The position numbers and the translations under genes are program-made. 64,000 nucleotides of DNA from Tritrichomonas musculus (Eukaryota; Parabasalia; Tritrichomonadida; Tritrichomonadidae): positions 1,178,001 to 1,242,000 of the forward strand of contig JAPFFF010000014.1 in the NCBI GenBank assembly GCA_039105265.1, in the 5' to 3' direction. Position 1 is the stretch's first letter; each line of letters opens with the position of its first letter. Below the pieces are notes generated by a model. It ran no database searches. It had not been told where the DNA came from and saw nothing but the letters and a program-made list of their open reading frames with translations. Positions 19,412 through 27,540 of this stretch are shown here, in pieces.

Positions 19412-19879
19412 CTAAAATGCATCAGGGGCAATTTCGGTTTCAGTGAATTCATCTTTGGGTTCATCAATGATTTGATTTCTGATTCGATTAATGTTTTGTT
19501 GATTTAAGCATTGATGAATCTCTGATGGATAATAAACGAATTCTTTATATTCTTGAGCTTCAAAGTCAACATTTAATATAAACATTTTTGACTTGTTCTT
19601 AGGTAAAGAACGTTTATCAGATTCACTAAATGAAATACATAATTGTTTTTCATATATTTCAAGTATTCGTTTGTGATTAATGTATATCTTTTTGTCTTCA
19701 AAGACGAACAATTCAATGAATACCGGCTTGATGCAGTGTTGTTTATACTTATTCTTAAATGCATCCTTACCTTCGAAGTAAACGTTTGCACTATTTGGTG
19801 TACATGAATGGTTTTGTTTAGTGTATTTCCTAATGGTTTCAACGAATTTAGTGATTGAATTGTACGTTAACTTTGTCAT
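19412..19879 (-). CDS. Maverick: 155-residue protein of unknown role
   Basis: An alpha/beta-looking protein. It has a Tyr/Lys/Asn-rich N-terminus, a central stretch with Cys (KYKQHCIKPVFIELFVFEDK), and an acidic C-terminus ending EIAPDAF. No motif is recognised. Same strand as the 369-residue gene and 38 bp upstream of it, so the two may be transcribed together. Confidence 0.45.
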   Translation of the reverse strand: MTKLTYNSITKFVETIRKYTKQNHSCTPNSANVYFEGKDAFKNKYKQHCIKPVFIELFVFEDKKIYINHKRILEIYEKQLCISFSESDKRSLPKNKSKMFILNVDFEAQEYKEFVYYPSEIHQCLNQQNINRIRNQIIDEPKDEFTETEIAPDAF

Positions 19880-19957
19880 TTGCGTTGCAGAAAAAATATT
19901 GGATATAATGGATTCAATTATTTTTGAAATTGATTGAAAAATAAATGGTAGAATGAA

Positions 19958-20215
19958 TTAAAACTTTACTACATCTGAATCATGATCTTCCCTTAACTGT
20001 TTCAATTGATCATCAGTAAATACATCATCAGATTTGTTTGCACTAAGATCTAAATTAAAATCACCAATATCGTATAATGTTTGAATATCTCTTTGCATAT
20101 AATTAATGGACTGAAGTGAATGATTATGTGTTTGATTGTCCTTACATTCTTTCATTTGTGAAACACATTTATCAATACATTGTTTATAATAATTGTATTC
20201 GCTAGTTGTTGCCAT
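19958..20215 (-). CDS. Maverick: 85-residue helical protein
   Basis: A short acidic helical protein (ATTSEYNYYKQCIDKCVSQM at the start). It is the outermost gene on the right side of the fossil. Two Cys spaced C-x3-C sit in the first helix. No family recognised. The start is the first Met of the frame, 114 bp from the right-end hairpin. Confidence 0.4.
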   Translation of the reverse strand: MATTSEYNYYKQCIDKCVSQMKECKDNQTHNHSLQSINYMQRDIQTLYDIGDFNLDLSANKSDDVFTDDQLKQLREDHDSDVVKF

Positions 20216-20328
20216 CTTTTGTCGTTGGTGATAAAATAAATTCTAACATAAATTCTAACATTAATTCCAAAATTAAATATAACATTCAAATCATGCATAA
20301 AATTGAATGAATAAACCCATTTCTCAAA

Positions 20329-20370
20329 AGTTACTAGTGAAAAGGGCTTTAGACCTTTTTGCTAGTAACT
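20329..20370. repeat. Imperfect hairpin at the right edge of the Maverick fossil
   Basis: AGTTACTAG-TG-AAAAGG and CCTTTTT-GCTAGTAACT form 17-nt arms with two mismatches around an 8-nt loop. It marks where coding-type Maverick sequence gives way to host-like AT-rich DNA. It begins with AG as Polinton ends do, but no partner copy was found at the left edge. Confidence 0.5.
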
Positions 20371-20945
20371 ATATACTACTTAAATCCGATTACGGGCAAA
20401 TCCGATTTCCCAATAATTATATCTAATCTATATATTTCTTAATTATAAGAGTTAAAAATGTAAATTAATTTTAAATATAAACTAATAATAATATTATTAA
20501 CTAATTTGAATATTAATAAGCACATATAATGCATATTTATTAAAAAAAAATTATATTTTTATATTTATATTGAAATTATAAATATTCAGAAGTAAAGTTA
20601 TTTATACTCACAAAAATATATTAAATTCATATCTTGAAAATGGAGGCACAAATAATAATACAAATCATTAAATAATCCAGTAATAAAATATATAAAAATA
20701 TAAAAAGTTTTATTTAAATTTTTATAGACGAATTCCATACATGAATACCTCTAAAGAAAAAAAAAAATAGAAAGCACAAAATTGATATCAATTTGATGTT
20801 AAAATCTTTACAATAAATATAAATTAATTTTTTCTTCTTGATTTTTTAATAATTATATATATAAATAATCAATAAGAAATTAAATAATTGATATATAAGG
20901 TTTTTATTAGAAAGATATATAGAATTCTTTAAAATGGTAAAACTT
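20371..20945. other. Intergenic, AT-rich
   Basis: Simple A/T-rich DNA between the Maverick fossil and the repeat-protein gene. No gene or structured repeat seen apart from short A runs. Confidence 0.6.
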
Positions 20946-20951
20946 TCACTA
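20946..20951 (+). promoter_or_regulatory. Initiator TCACTA of the repeat-protein gene
   Basis: A perfect match to TCA(+1)YTW, with its A at 20948, 39 nt before the ATG at 20987. Confidence 0.5.
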
Positions 20952-20986
20952 ATCTCAAATTTGGAAATTTCGCCTTAAAAATTTTA

Positions 20987-23209
20987 ATGCCAAAATATAC
21001 ATTTAAGTTTTCGTTTAACGATGAAGAATTGCAATTCACGTATGACAAGGGTATAATGTATCAAGAAATCTTTATTAAATTCGTAAAAAATAAATTTAAA
21101 ATCCAAGGCACGCTTTCTTTGCGTTGCAATGGAAAAATAGTTAAAAAAGGCGAATCTGTGTATAGCGATGATAAACATCAATACGTCTTAATTCAGAAAG
21201 GAAAAAGCAAAAAGGAAACAACTCAAAATTCGAATGATGACAAAAAAATGGAAGAAGAAAAAACGAATGAAGAATCTAACGACCAGCAACAACAAGAAGA
21301 GCATAATGAGAATAAGGATGAAGATGGAAAGTCTATAGCAGAACCACTTCGTGATCAAAAGGAAGATGACGCAGAAGAAGCTCGACAAAAAGAAAAAGAA
21401 AAAGAAGAAGAAGAAGCTCGTCAAAAACAGAAAGAAAAAGAAGAAGAAGAAGCTCGTCGAAGACAGAAAGAAAAAGAAGAAGAAGAAGCTCGTCGAAGAC
21501 AGAAAGAAAAAGAAGAAGAAGAAGCTCGTCAAAAACAGAAAGAAAAAGAAGAAGAAGAAGCTCGTCGAAGACAGAAAGAAAAAGAAGAAGAAGCTCGTCA
21601 AAAACAAAAAGAAAAAGAAGAAGAAGAAGCTCGTCAAAAACAAAAAGAAAAAGAAGAAGAAGAAGCTCGACAAAAACAGAAAGAAAAAGAAGAAGAAGAA
21701 GCTCGTCAAAAACAAAAAGAAAAAGAAGAAGAAGAAGCTCGTCAAAAACAGAAAGAAAAAGAAGAAGAAGAAGCTCGACAAAAACAAAAAGAAAAAGAAG
21801 AAGAAGAAGCTCGACAAAAACAAAAAGAAAAAGAAGAAGAAGAAGCTCGACAAAAACAAAAAGAAAAAGAAGAAGAAGAAGCTCGTCAAAAACAAAAAGA
21901 AAAAGAAGAAGAAGAAGATCGACAAAAACAGAAAGAAAAAGAAGAAGAAGAAGCTCGTCAAAAACAAAAAGAAAAAGAAGAAGAAGAAGCTCGACAAAAA
22001 CAGAAAGAAAAAGAAGAAGAAGAAGCTCGTCAAAAACAAAAAGAAAAAGAAGAAGAAGAAGCTCGACAAAAACAGAAAGAAGAAGAAGAAGCTCGACAAA
22101 AACAAAAAGAAAAAGAAGAAGAAGAAGCTCGTCGAAGACAGAAAGAAAAAGAAGAAGAAGAAGCTCGTCAAAAACAGAAAGAAAAAGAAGAAGAAGAAGC
22201 TCGACAAAAACAAAAAGAAGAAGAAAAGAAACACAAACAAGAAGCCACTAAGAAAAGTGGTAACATTTTCAGATTAAAAACAGTCGAAGGCGAAGATATT
22301 GAGATCCCTCTTAATTCAAAAACTGTATATGCAAAAGATTTAGTCAGCGAATATAAGAGAATGATAGGATCCAAAGAAAAATTCTACCTCTGTGATAATG
22401 ACAAGAAAGGTAAAAAAATAAATGATAAAGCTACTGTGTTTGCTGAAAAGAAAATATATATCATCAAAAAGGTTTTACCTAAAAATTCTTCCAAAGCTGA
22501 AATTCCATTGAAAACACAATCTAGTCCTAATTTTGAGAGCATTCCAATTAGCCCGCAGACTAGTTTTGAACGTTTTCAAAGTGAAGATAATAATAATATT
22601 AATAATATTAATAATAATAATAATAATAATATAAATAATCGCAGTTCAAGTAACAATAGTACAGGCAACTTCAATAATTTTAATACACAAGTACCAGAAC
22701 AAAATATTCAATTAATGTCAACGTCATCTTCTGATCTTAATTTTATTTCTAGCTCAGTCCCTAAATACAATCTTGGATCTAAGAGATATAAAGAACCTTT
22801 TGAAGATGATACAACTTCATTTTATAATAAATATAGACCACCGCTCGATGAAGAAGGATATACACCACTTCCAAATAGAAAAGATAAAGCATCCATTGAT
22901 GATATCCAACTTACACTAAATTTCTTGCAAGATAGACCGGATAAAATCGGACCTTTGATTAAATTCATATGTAGTCAGTCTAAAAAAGATGGATTCATTA
23001 TTAAAAAAGAATTGTCTTTCATTGTTTCACATATGGATATTGAAAACAAAGAAGAATTATGTCAAAAATTAGAATTTCATTTAGATAATCAATATGAAGA
23101 AGAAGTAGCAGAAGAAGAAGTCAGAGATGATTCATTACAGCCGAATAATCCTAGTAACGATTTTCTTGCAGAGCCGAAAAAAATATCAGATGGAGAAAAT
23201 GTCAGCTAA
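20987..23209 (+). CDS. Twin ubiquitin-like-fold protein with a KE/R-rich repeat rod
   Basis: A 740-residue protein in four parts. Residues 1-70 look like a ubiquitin-type beta-grasp domain (YTFKFSFNDEELQFTYDKGI ... LSLRCNGKIVKKGESVY...YVLIQK). Residues ~125-415 are about 24 copies of a 12-residue unit, KEKEEEEARQKQ with ARRRQ variants, predicting a long, charged single alpha-helix or coiled coil. Residues ~424-495 hold a second beta-grasp-like domain (IFRLKTVEGEDIEIPLNSKT ... FYLCDNDKKGKKINDKATVF...IYIIKK) that aligns with the first. Then comes an Asn-rich linker (~535-565) and a helical C-terminal domain at ~640-705. There is no signal peptide, so it is cytosolic or nuclear. A spacer or scaffold role between two ubiquitin-like heads is an inference. 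The repeat array is visibly homogenised at DNA level. Confidence 0.8.
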   Translation: MPKYTFKFSFNDEELQFTYDKGIMYQEIFIKFVKNKFKIQGTLSLRCNGKIVKKGESVYSDDKHQYVLIQKGKSKKETTQNSNDDKKMEEEKTNEESNDQQQQEEHNENKDEDGKSIAEPLRDQKEDDAEEARQKEKEKEEEEARQKQKEKEEEEARRRQKEKEEEEARRRQKEKEEEEARQKQKEKEEEEARRRQKEKEEEARQKQKEKEEEEARQKQKEKEEEEARQKQKEKEEEEARQKQKEKEEEEARQKQKEKEEEEARQKQKEKEEEEARQKQKEKEEEEARQKQKEKEEEEARQKQKEKEEEEDRQKQKEKEEEEARQKQKEKEEEEARQKQKEKEEEEARQKQKEKEEEEARQKQKEEEEARQKQKEKEEEEARRRQKEKEEEEARQKQKEKEEEEARQKQKEEEKKHKQEATKKSGNIFRLKTVEGEDIEIPLNSKTVYAKDLVSEYKRMIGSKEKFYLCDNDKKGKKINDKATVFAEKKIYIIKKVLPKNSSKAEIPLKTQSSPNFESIPISPQTSFERFQSEDNNNINNINNNNNNNINNRSSSNNSTGNFNNFNTQVPEQNIQLMSTSSSDLNFISSSVPKYNLGSKRYKEPFEDDTTSFYNKYRPPLDEEGYTPLPNRKDKASIDDIQLTLNFLQDRPDKIGPLIKFICSQSKKDGFIIKKELSFIVSHMDIENKEELCQKLEFHLDNQYEEEVAEEEVRDDSLQPNNPSNDFLAEPKKISDGENVS
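21370..22220 (+). repeat. 36-bp tandem repeat, purine-only-rich strand
   Basis: About 24 units of 36 bp, mostly AAAGAAAAAGAAGAAGAAG followed by CTCGTCAAAAACAG-type sequence. A few units are 3-6 bp short, still in frame. The plus strand is almost all A and G. Because of the bias, an antisense frame (Phe-rich) and another plus frame (Lys-rich) stay open by chance. Confidence 0.95.
22585..22642 (+). repeat. AAT trinucleotide tract coding poly-Asn
   Basis: Imperfect (AAT)n run inside the repeat-protein gene that codes for Asn with a few Ile. It is a likely site of length variation. Confidence 0.8.
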
Positions 23210-23218
23210 ATCTGTTTT

Positions 23219-23262
<44 letters not shown>

Positions 23263-23307
23263 AGATTCAACATATAGAAAAATATAATGTCAGCTAAATC
23301 TGTTTTT
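23198..23307 (+). repeat. 22-bp direct repeat flanking a (TA)n tract at the gene's 3' end
   Basis: A 22-bp sequence (AATGTCAGCTAAATCTGTTT plus two T) occurs at 23198..23219, spanning the stop codon, and again at 23286..23307. Between them is a (TA)n run of about 30 bp (from ~23226). The second copy is a duplicate of the gene's last codons and early 3' UTR. Confidence 0.9.
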
Positions 23308-23612
23308 TATAAAACTTTTTCAACTTATACTATGTTATTTTTTTCTAAACAAAATAAAATACCATTTGAGTTTTAAGAAATTATTCGTCATATTTCGTAT
23401 GTATTAATTATGCCTCATTAATGTATCATTTTAGTAATTTTAATCAATAATATTATTTATATATAAAAAAAAAAAAGATTTTGTTTATATTTGAATATTT
23501 GTCCTGAATCGAGTTTTAAATTTCTATAGAATTCAAATGATCATTTATTTTATAATTTCTAAAGCTGATAAATATAAAAAATATTATTTATTTATAAATA
23601 ACACTATAATTG
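23308..23612. other. Intergenic, AT-rich
   Basis: Convergent gap between the repeat-protein gene and the bromodomain gene. Only simple sequence is seen. Confidence 0.5.
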
Positions 23613-24473
23613 TTAATTAGATAGATTATGTTTTTGCTTTTCTAGAAGTGAATCAATATAATTCCGTAAAAGTTTTAGAGTTTTATTTGATAATTGAGCT
23701 AAATCAACTTCAACTTCATCACTTTCATTACTTTGAAATGAAGATTCATTTTCTTTGATAATATTTAACATAATTGGCATATTTTCATCAGTTGCAACAG
23801 ATTCTATGTCTTGCTGAAGTTTAGTTGTATCAATGGCATCCAAAGGTACCGAATCATTTGCCTTTTCGAGTTTTGCTTGTTCATTCAAAGATGGTAAAAC
23901 TGGAACTGTCTGATTTTCAGGATTTGTAACTTGCTTCTTTTTGGTTCTTGTCGAATTTGATGTTCTTTTCTTTGTACTTGAAACTGATTCTGTAGATGAA
24001 ACAGTAGGGCCTAAAATATAGCCTGCATCTCCAAAAATAGATTTTGGTCCCTTTCTAGATAAAGATAAAAAATTATCTTTTAATACACTTAATTCTGTTT
24101 CCCAGTCTTGTGCTGGCTTATCACTTATATATTCTGACAATTTATAAAATGACTCTTGAAGTTGTTTTGCCATTAAATATTGGGGATCATTATTTTGAAA
24201 AATATTAAAAAAGTTTTGCCATAAAATGCTAATATCCTTTTTCCAATCTTCAACAGAACTATAAGATCTGTTCATTAAGTTATTTTGAATGATAGAAAGA
24301 TCTATTATTTTGGAAATCTTTTGAGAATAATCAGCTGGTAAATTTTCAGTGGCTTGATCAAGAGGCTTCAAAAAAAATTCCGATATTTTAAGCCTTTTAA
24401 GTTTTTCCATTACATCTAAACATCGCCTCAGCTGATATTCACTGATTGGCATTTGTTTGATGTAAAAATACAA
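23613..24473 (-). CDS. BET-type protein: one bromodomain plus NET-like C-terminus
   Basis: A 286-residue protein. A bromodomain spans ~15-115: FFLKPLDQATENLPADYSQK (ZA loop), ISKIIDLSIIQNNLMNRSYS (like the PMDLxxIxxKL...Y block), then VEDWKKDISILWQNFFNIFQ and AKQLQESFYKL. The middle is Ser/Thr/Lys-rich with basic patches (KKRTSNSTRTKKKQ), as in BET proteins. The C-terminal end, EVEVDLAQLSNKTLKLLRNY plus a few residues, resembles the NET domain's E-x-D-x-x-x-L-x-x-x-T-L-x-x-L-x-x-Y pattern. Likely a chromatin reader. By my alignment the Asn that anchors acetyl-lysine is replaced (Phe), so binding may be weak or changed. The true start may be the second Met (24452): an initiator-like TCAATT has its A at 24475, 23 nt before it. 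Confidence 0.78.
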   Translation of the reverse strand: MYFYIKQMPISEYQLRRCLDVMEKLKRLKISEFFLKPLDQATENLPADYSQKISKIIDLSIIQNNLMNRSYSSVEDWKKDISILWQNFFNIFQNNDPQYLMAKQLQESFYKLSEYISDKPAQDWETELSVLKDNFLSLSRKGPKSIFGDAGYILGPTVSSTESVSSTKKRTSNSTRTKKKQVTNPENQTVPVLPSLNEQAKLEKANDSVPLDAIDTTKLQQDIESVATDENMPIMLNIIKENESSFQSNESDEVEVDLAQLSNKTLKLLRNYIDSLLEKQKHNLSN

Positions 24474-24946
24474 TTGAGTACTTTACAATCATATATTTAT
24501 TTCATGGTACAGGAGTATTCATTCATTCTCACATAATAAGTACCCTTATTATTAAATTAGCATATATCTTTTTAACAGGTTTGTATCATTTTTGCTGTTT
24601 ATCATTAAATAATAACATATATTTGTTATTATATAAATCTAGAAATCAAATTTTTGATTCATTAATTAATGAAACATTAAAAATAAAACATTGTTAAATT
24701 ATTTTATATAGACTCAACTGGCCAATTATAGTTTTCTTGCCGTAAGAATGATATCATAATTCATATAAATTTTAAACAAATAGTGTTGAAATATTAATAA
24801 TATATATATATATATATAACGATTGTCGATATTATATTATATAACGAGCATTTTAATAATAAAAAGCTAATGATTTATAAAAAATATAAAACATTATAAA
24901 ATACAATTGCAGTTAATGCAAGATCATCGAATGACCTATCTTAACT
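24474..24946. other. Intergenic, AT-rich with a (TA)n run
   Basis: No gene seen. It contains a (TA)n tract at about 24799..24819 and other A/T-rich simple sequence. It lies between two same-strand genes. Confidence 0.55.
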
Positions 24947-26926
24947 TCAAGGCGAATCGTCATCTTTCTTTTCAAGCATTTCCGAAAGTTCTTCACCCGC
25001 AAGTCTCTGATTTGCAACGCCATCATTTCTTTCGCAATCTTCCATATAACAAAGAAATGTTGCATCAATAGCCATTTCATAAATTGATGTAAAAGCGCCA
25101 GACGCGAAGTAGCACATTACAAATGTGATTACTGTTGGAACTATATAAAACTGTACATCTTTATTCCTCTTGAAAAGCAAAAGAGAAAATGCAGTTATAC
25201 CAGCAGATACGAATATTCTTCCGAGGAATAAAGTAAAATCGCCAACCCAATTTAATGTTGCAACTCGAGCAACATTTCTTACAATAAGCATGAATGCATT
25301 TTTCGCACCATTCCAAAAATTATATCCATGAATTGCAATCATTGTGTAAGCGTTTCTATTCAAAAATTTGAGAAACTTTTCTAAGCAGCACAAACAGCAT
25401 TTGCAGCATTTAATAACACAAGCTGCTAAGTCACTTTGCGAAGCTTTTGTTTTTTGATCGACGTATTCAATTATAATTCTTATTATCTTGAAAATAGTGA
25501 TAATCAAAGATCCAAGTGCAAGTGATCCTGTATGATATCGAAGTGCTCGGAAGAAAGAACGGGTAACTTTACAACATGGAAGTGAATCTTTATCGCTTGT
25601 GAAATAATATTGTGCAACTACGCCCGAAACAGTCATTTCGCCAAGTGCCATTATGAAGAAAGAAATCCAGAGAAAACCAACAAAGTGATAAATAGCAAAA
25701 CCTTGTATAAGAGTATCATATTTCATTATGATTTTGTCAACTGGTGGATTATTTCCAAACTGTTCAATTTTTCTTTCAAATTTACCAGCACCAAATAATA
25801 CAATAGCAACGCCAATAACATAAACCCAAAATACGAGCAAAATAATATATTGAATAACTGGGAAGAAGAAAAGGGATGGTACCTTGCCAAAAGTTTTGGA
25901 TACAAATTTTATAATTTTGATGCTTAATACAATCCGCTTAAATAAGAAAATTACAAGTAAAATGTAAATTACATCAATAACAATCATAATTATGAAGAAA
26001 ATTAAAAAAACTTTTTGATTTAATTCTTCAGAAACGAATCCAAATGTATATTTCTCAATTGTACTATGATTGCCAAAATCATTTTTCCATTGCCTGTAGG
26101 TCATCCATGTTAAAACTCCCAAAGCCCCTGCACAAAGTATTACAGTTATCCAAACAAAAACTGCTGCCAGGCATCTTAAGAGTAATATCCAGATCAATGA
26201 AAGAACAAGTGATGCAACAACGCATAAAGCAATGATCCAATATGTGTGATAAATATCTTCAATTGCTTGTGTTGCATAGTTAGCCGCTTTTGATGAAGCT
26301 CCAAATTCTTTTACTGTATCTTCAATTCCTGAAGAATTCTTAATGTCCTGAAAAGCCTCTGTTGTGGGGAAGCATCTTTGCATAATAACTTTAGTAGAAT
26401 ATGGGCAATAAAAACGGTCTGGGTTTGTGTTTGGTTCAGAATAATTTTCAATTGATGGATATATTGGTTGATTATTATAATTTCCACACACAGTTGAACT
26501 GGTATTAAAGCCATCAAGTTTGTCATTAAGTGATTTATATGCGTTAGAAAAGTATCCTTTCGTTGGACAATCACTTACGCAGAAACTGCGAGAAAATCCT
26601 GGTCTCCCTGGTCTTATCCAAAATAAATATTTATTTTTTGTCAGATCAGGAAGGTTATTTGAATTGTCAACTTTCAGATCTTTATTATTATAGCCACAAA
26701 GAAGTCCACGTGAATCTGTTGGAATATAAATATATTTATAATTACTCCTAGTTAAAGATATCACAAATAGTGCAATCATACCGCATATAAATAAAATAAA
26801 GAATATCGAACAAAAACAGTCAGTGCATTTGCGTTCTTTTTCAATTCCATCAAAGTCTGGATCATAACTATATGGCTGACCAAAATCTTCTTCTTCTCCT
26901 GCATTAGAAACTTTTGTTTTCCCCAT
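24947..26926 (-). CDS. Choline transporter-like protein, SLC44/CTL family
   Basis: A 659-residue polytopic membrane protein of the CTL (SLC44, Pns1) family, whose animal members move choline or ethanolamine across membranes; the substrate here is unproven. Family marks: the N-terminal cytosolic YDPDFDGIEKERKCTDCFCS just before TM1 (~39-58); a large Cys-containing first loop with RPGFSRSFCVSDCPTKGYF and an FYCPYS motif (~170); about ten hydrophobic spans in all; and the conserved late block FVGFLWISFFIMALGEMTVS, then VVAQYYFT and the RYHTGSLALGSLIITIFKII region (~465-484), followed by a Cys-rich CVIKCCKCCLCCLEKFLKFL cytosolic stretch and NAYTMIAIHGYNFWNGAKNA. The tail is acidic. Length fits the family. 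A TCAGAA initiator-like motif lies 41 nt upstream. Confidence 0.95.
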   Translation of the reverse strand: MGKTKVSNAGEEEDFGQPYSYDPDFDGIEKERKCTDCFCSIFFILFICGMIALFVISLTRSNYKYIYIPTDSRGLLCGYNNKDLKVDNSNNLPDLTKNKYLFWIRPGRPGFSRSFCVSDCPTKGYFSNAYKSLNDKLDGFNTSSTVCGNYNNQPIYPSIENYSEPNTNPDRFYCPYSTKVIMQRCFPTTEAFQDIKNSSGIEDTVKEFGASSKAANYATQAIEDIYHTYWIIALCVVASLVLSLIWILLLRCLAAVFVWITVILCAGALGVLTWMTYRQWKNDFGNHSTIEKYTFGFVSEELNQKVFLIFFIIMIVIDVIYILLVIFLFKRIVLSIKIIKFVSKTFGKVPSLFFFPVIQYIILLVFWVYVIGVAIVLFGAGKFERKIEQFGNNPPVDKIIMKYDTLIQGFAIYHFVGFLWISFFIMALGEMTVSGVVAQYYFTSDKDSLPCCKVTRSFFRALRYHTGSLALGSLIITIFKIIRIIIEYVDQKTKASQSDLAACVIKCCKCCLCCLEKFLKFLNRNAYTMIAIHGYNFWNGAKNAFMLIVRNVARVATLNWVGDFTLFLGRIFVSAGITAFSLLLFKRNKDVQFYIVPTVITFVMCYFASGAFTSIYEMAIDATFLCYMEDCERNDGVANQRLAGEELSEMLEKKDDDSP

Positions 26927-27540
26927 CTTCTTAAAAATAGATTCTATTCAATAGGTTTTAAATTTCTGAAAGAACGTTAATATTTATCTTGATTAATTGA
27001 ATGACCTACGCTTTTTTTTTTTTCAATATTAAATATTAAATATACAAATAAATATTTTTAAGCAAATAAAAATAGTCTAAAAAAATAAAATAATTTTATA
27101 TCTTGATTGTCTAAATTATAATATTTTTAGTTATCTGATAAAAGTTTTGGAGAAAATTATGTATGATTGAGACTAATTTTGGAACAATCAATTTTGAAAG
27201 GAGTTTCTCAAATTTCATTCTAATGAAACTTTTTATTTTTATTTATTTTAGTTAAAACTATGAAATACTCCTAATATTTTAAAAATAACTGAGAGTAAAA
27301 AAACAGAAAAAATTGAAATAAATTCAATCCAAGTGAAAACAAAAATTGCATTATCCTGCGTTTTTATTTTAAAAATCTATGTTATATAGTATTCATATTA
27401 TACTTATATCATTATATTAATAGAAATGTTATTAAAAGTATAAATTTTTTTTTATAAGTGTTTTCTCCCTATAAATTTTGATGCAAACAGACCTTATCAA
27501 ATATCATTTTTTGATGTGAAGATATCTTTAGTTTTTTAAA
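26927..27540. other. Divergent intergenic region
   Basis: Promoter-bearing gap between the SLC44 gene (minus) and the helical-repeat gene (plus). TCATTT with A at 27506 lies 35 nt before the plus-strand ATG. A start-stop ATGTGA at 27514 lies between them and could be a minimal upstream frame. Otherwise A/T-rich. Confidence 0.5.

Larger units (their letters stand above)
8736..20370 (-). mobile_element. Maverick/Polinton fossil (partial, broken)
   Basis: About 11.6 kb of capsid-bearing, virus-like DNA. Ends are approximate: the left edge abuts the CCCGA-rich block and the right edge is set at a hairpin. Parts seen: a fibre/spike-like module, a small structural-type protein, an HNH endonuclease, a virion-type protein, a pVI-like peptide, a coiled-coil protein, a packaging-ATPase remnant, a 369-residue conserved-looking protein and two small proteins. 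I see no protein-primed DNA polymerase B and no retroviral-type integrase. The element is broken, with roughly six to ten breaks, yet keeps several long open frames, so it is probably fairly young on an evolutionary scale. Terminal inverted repeats and a target-site duplication were not found by eye. Confidence 0.7.

Noticed and set aside
8277-20370. Terminal inverted repeats and target-site duplication of the Maverick
   Set aside because: The right-edge hairpin starts with AG, but no matching sequence was found at the left edge, so ends are given as approximate only.
21188-22277. Phe-rich antisense frame (350 codons) and Lys-rich plus frame (308 codons) over the 36-bp repeat
   Set aside because: Both are by-products of the A/G-only strand and have no ordered ends; the 740-residue frame explains the DNA and has real domains on both sides.
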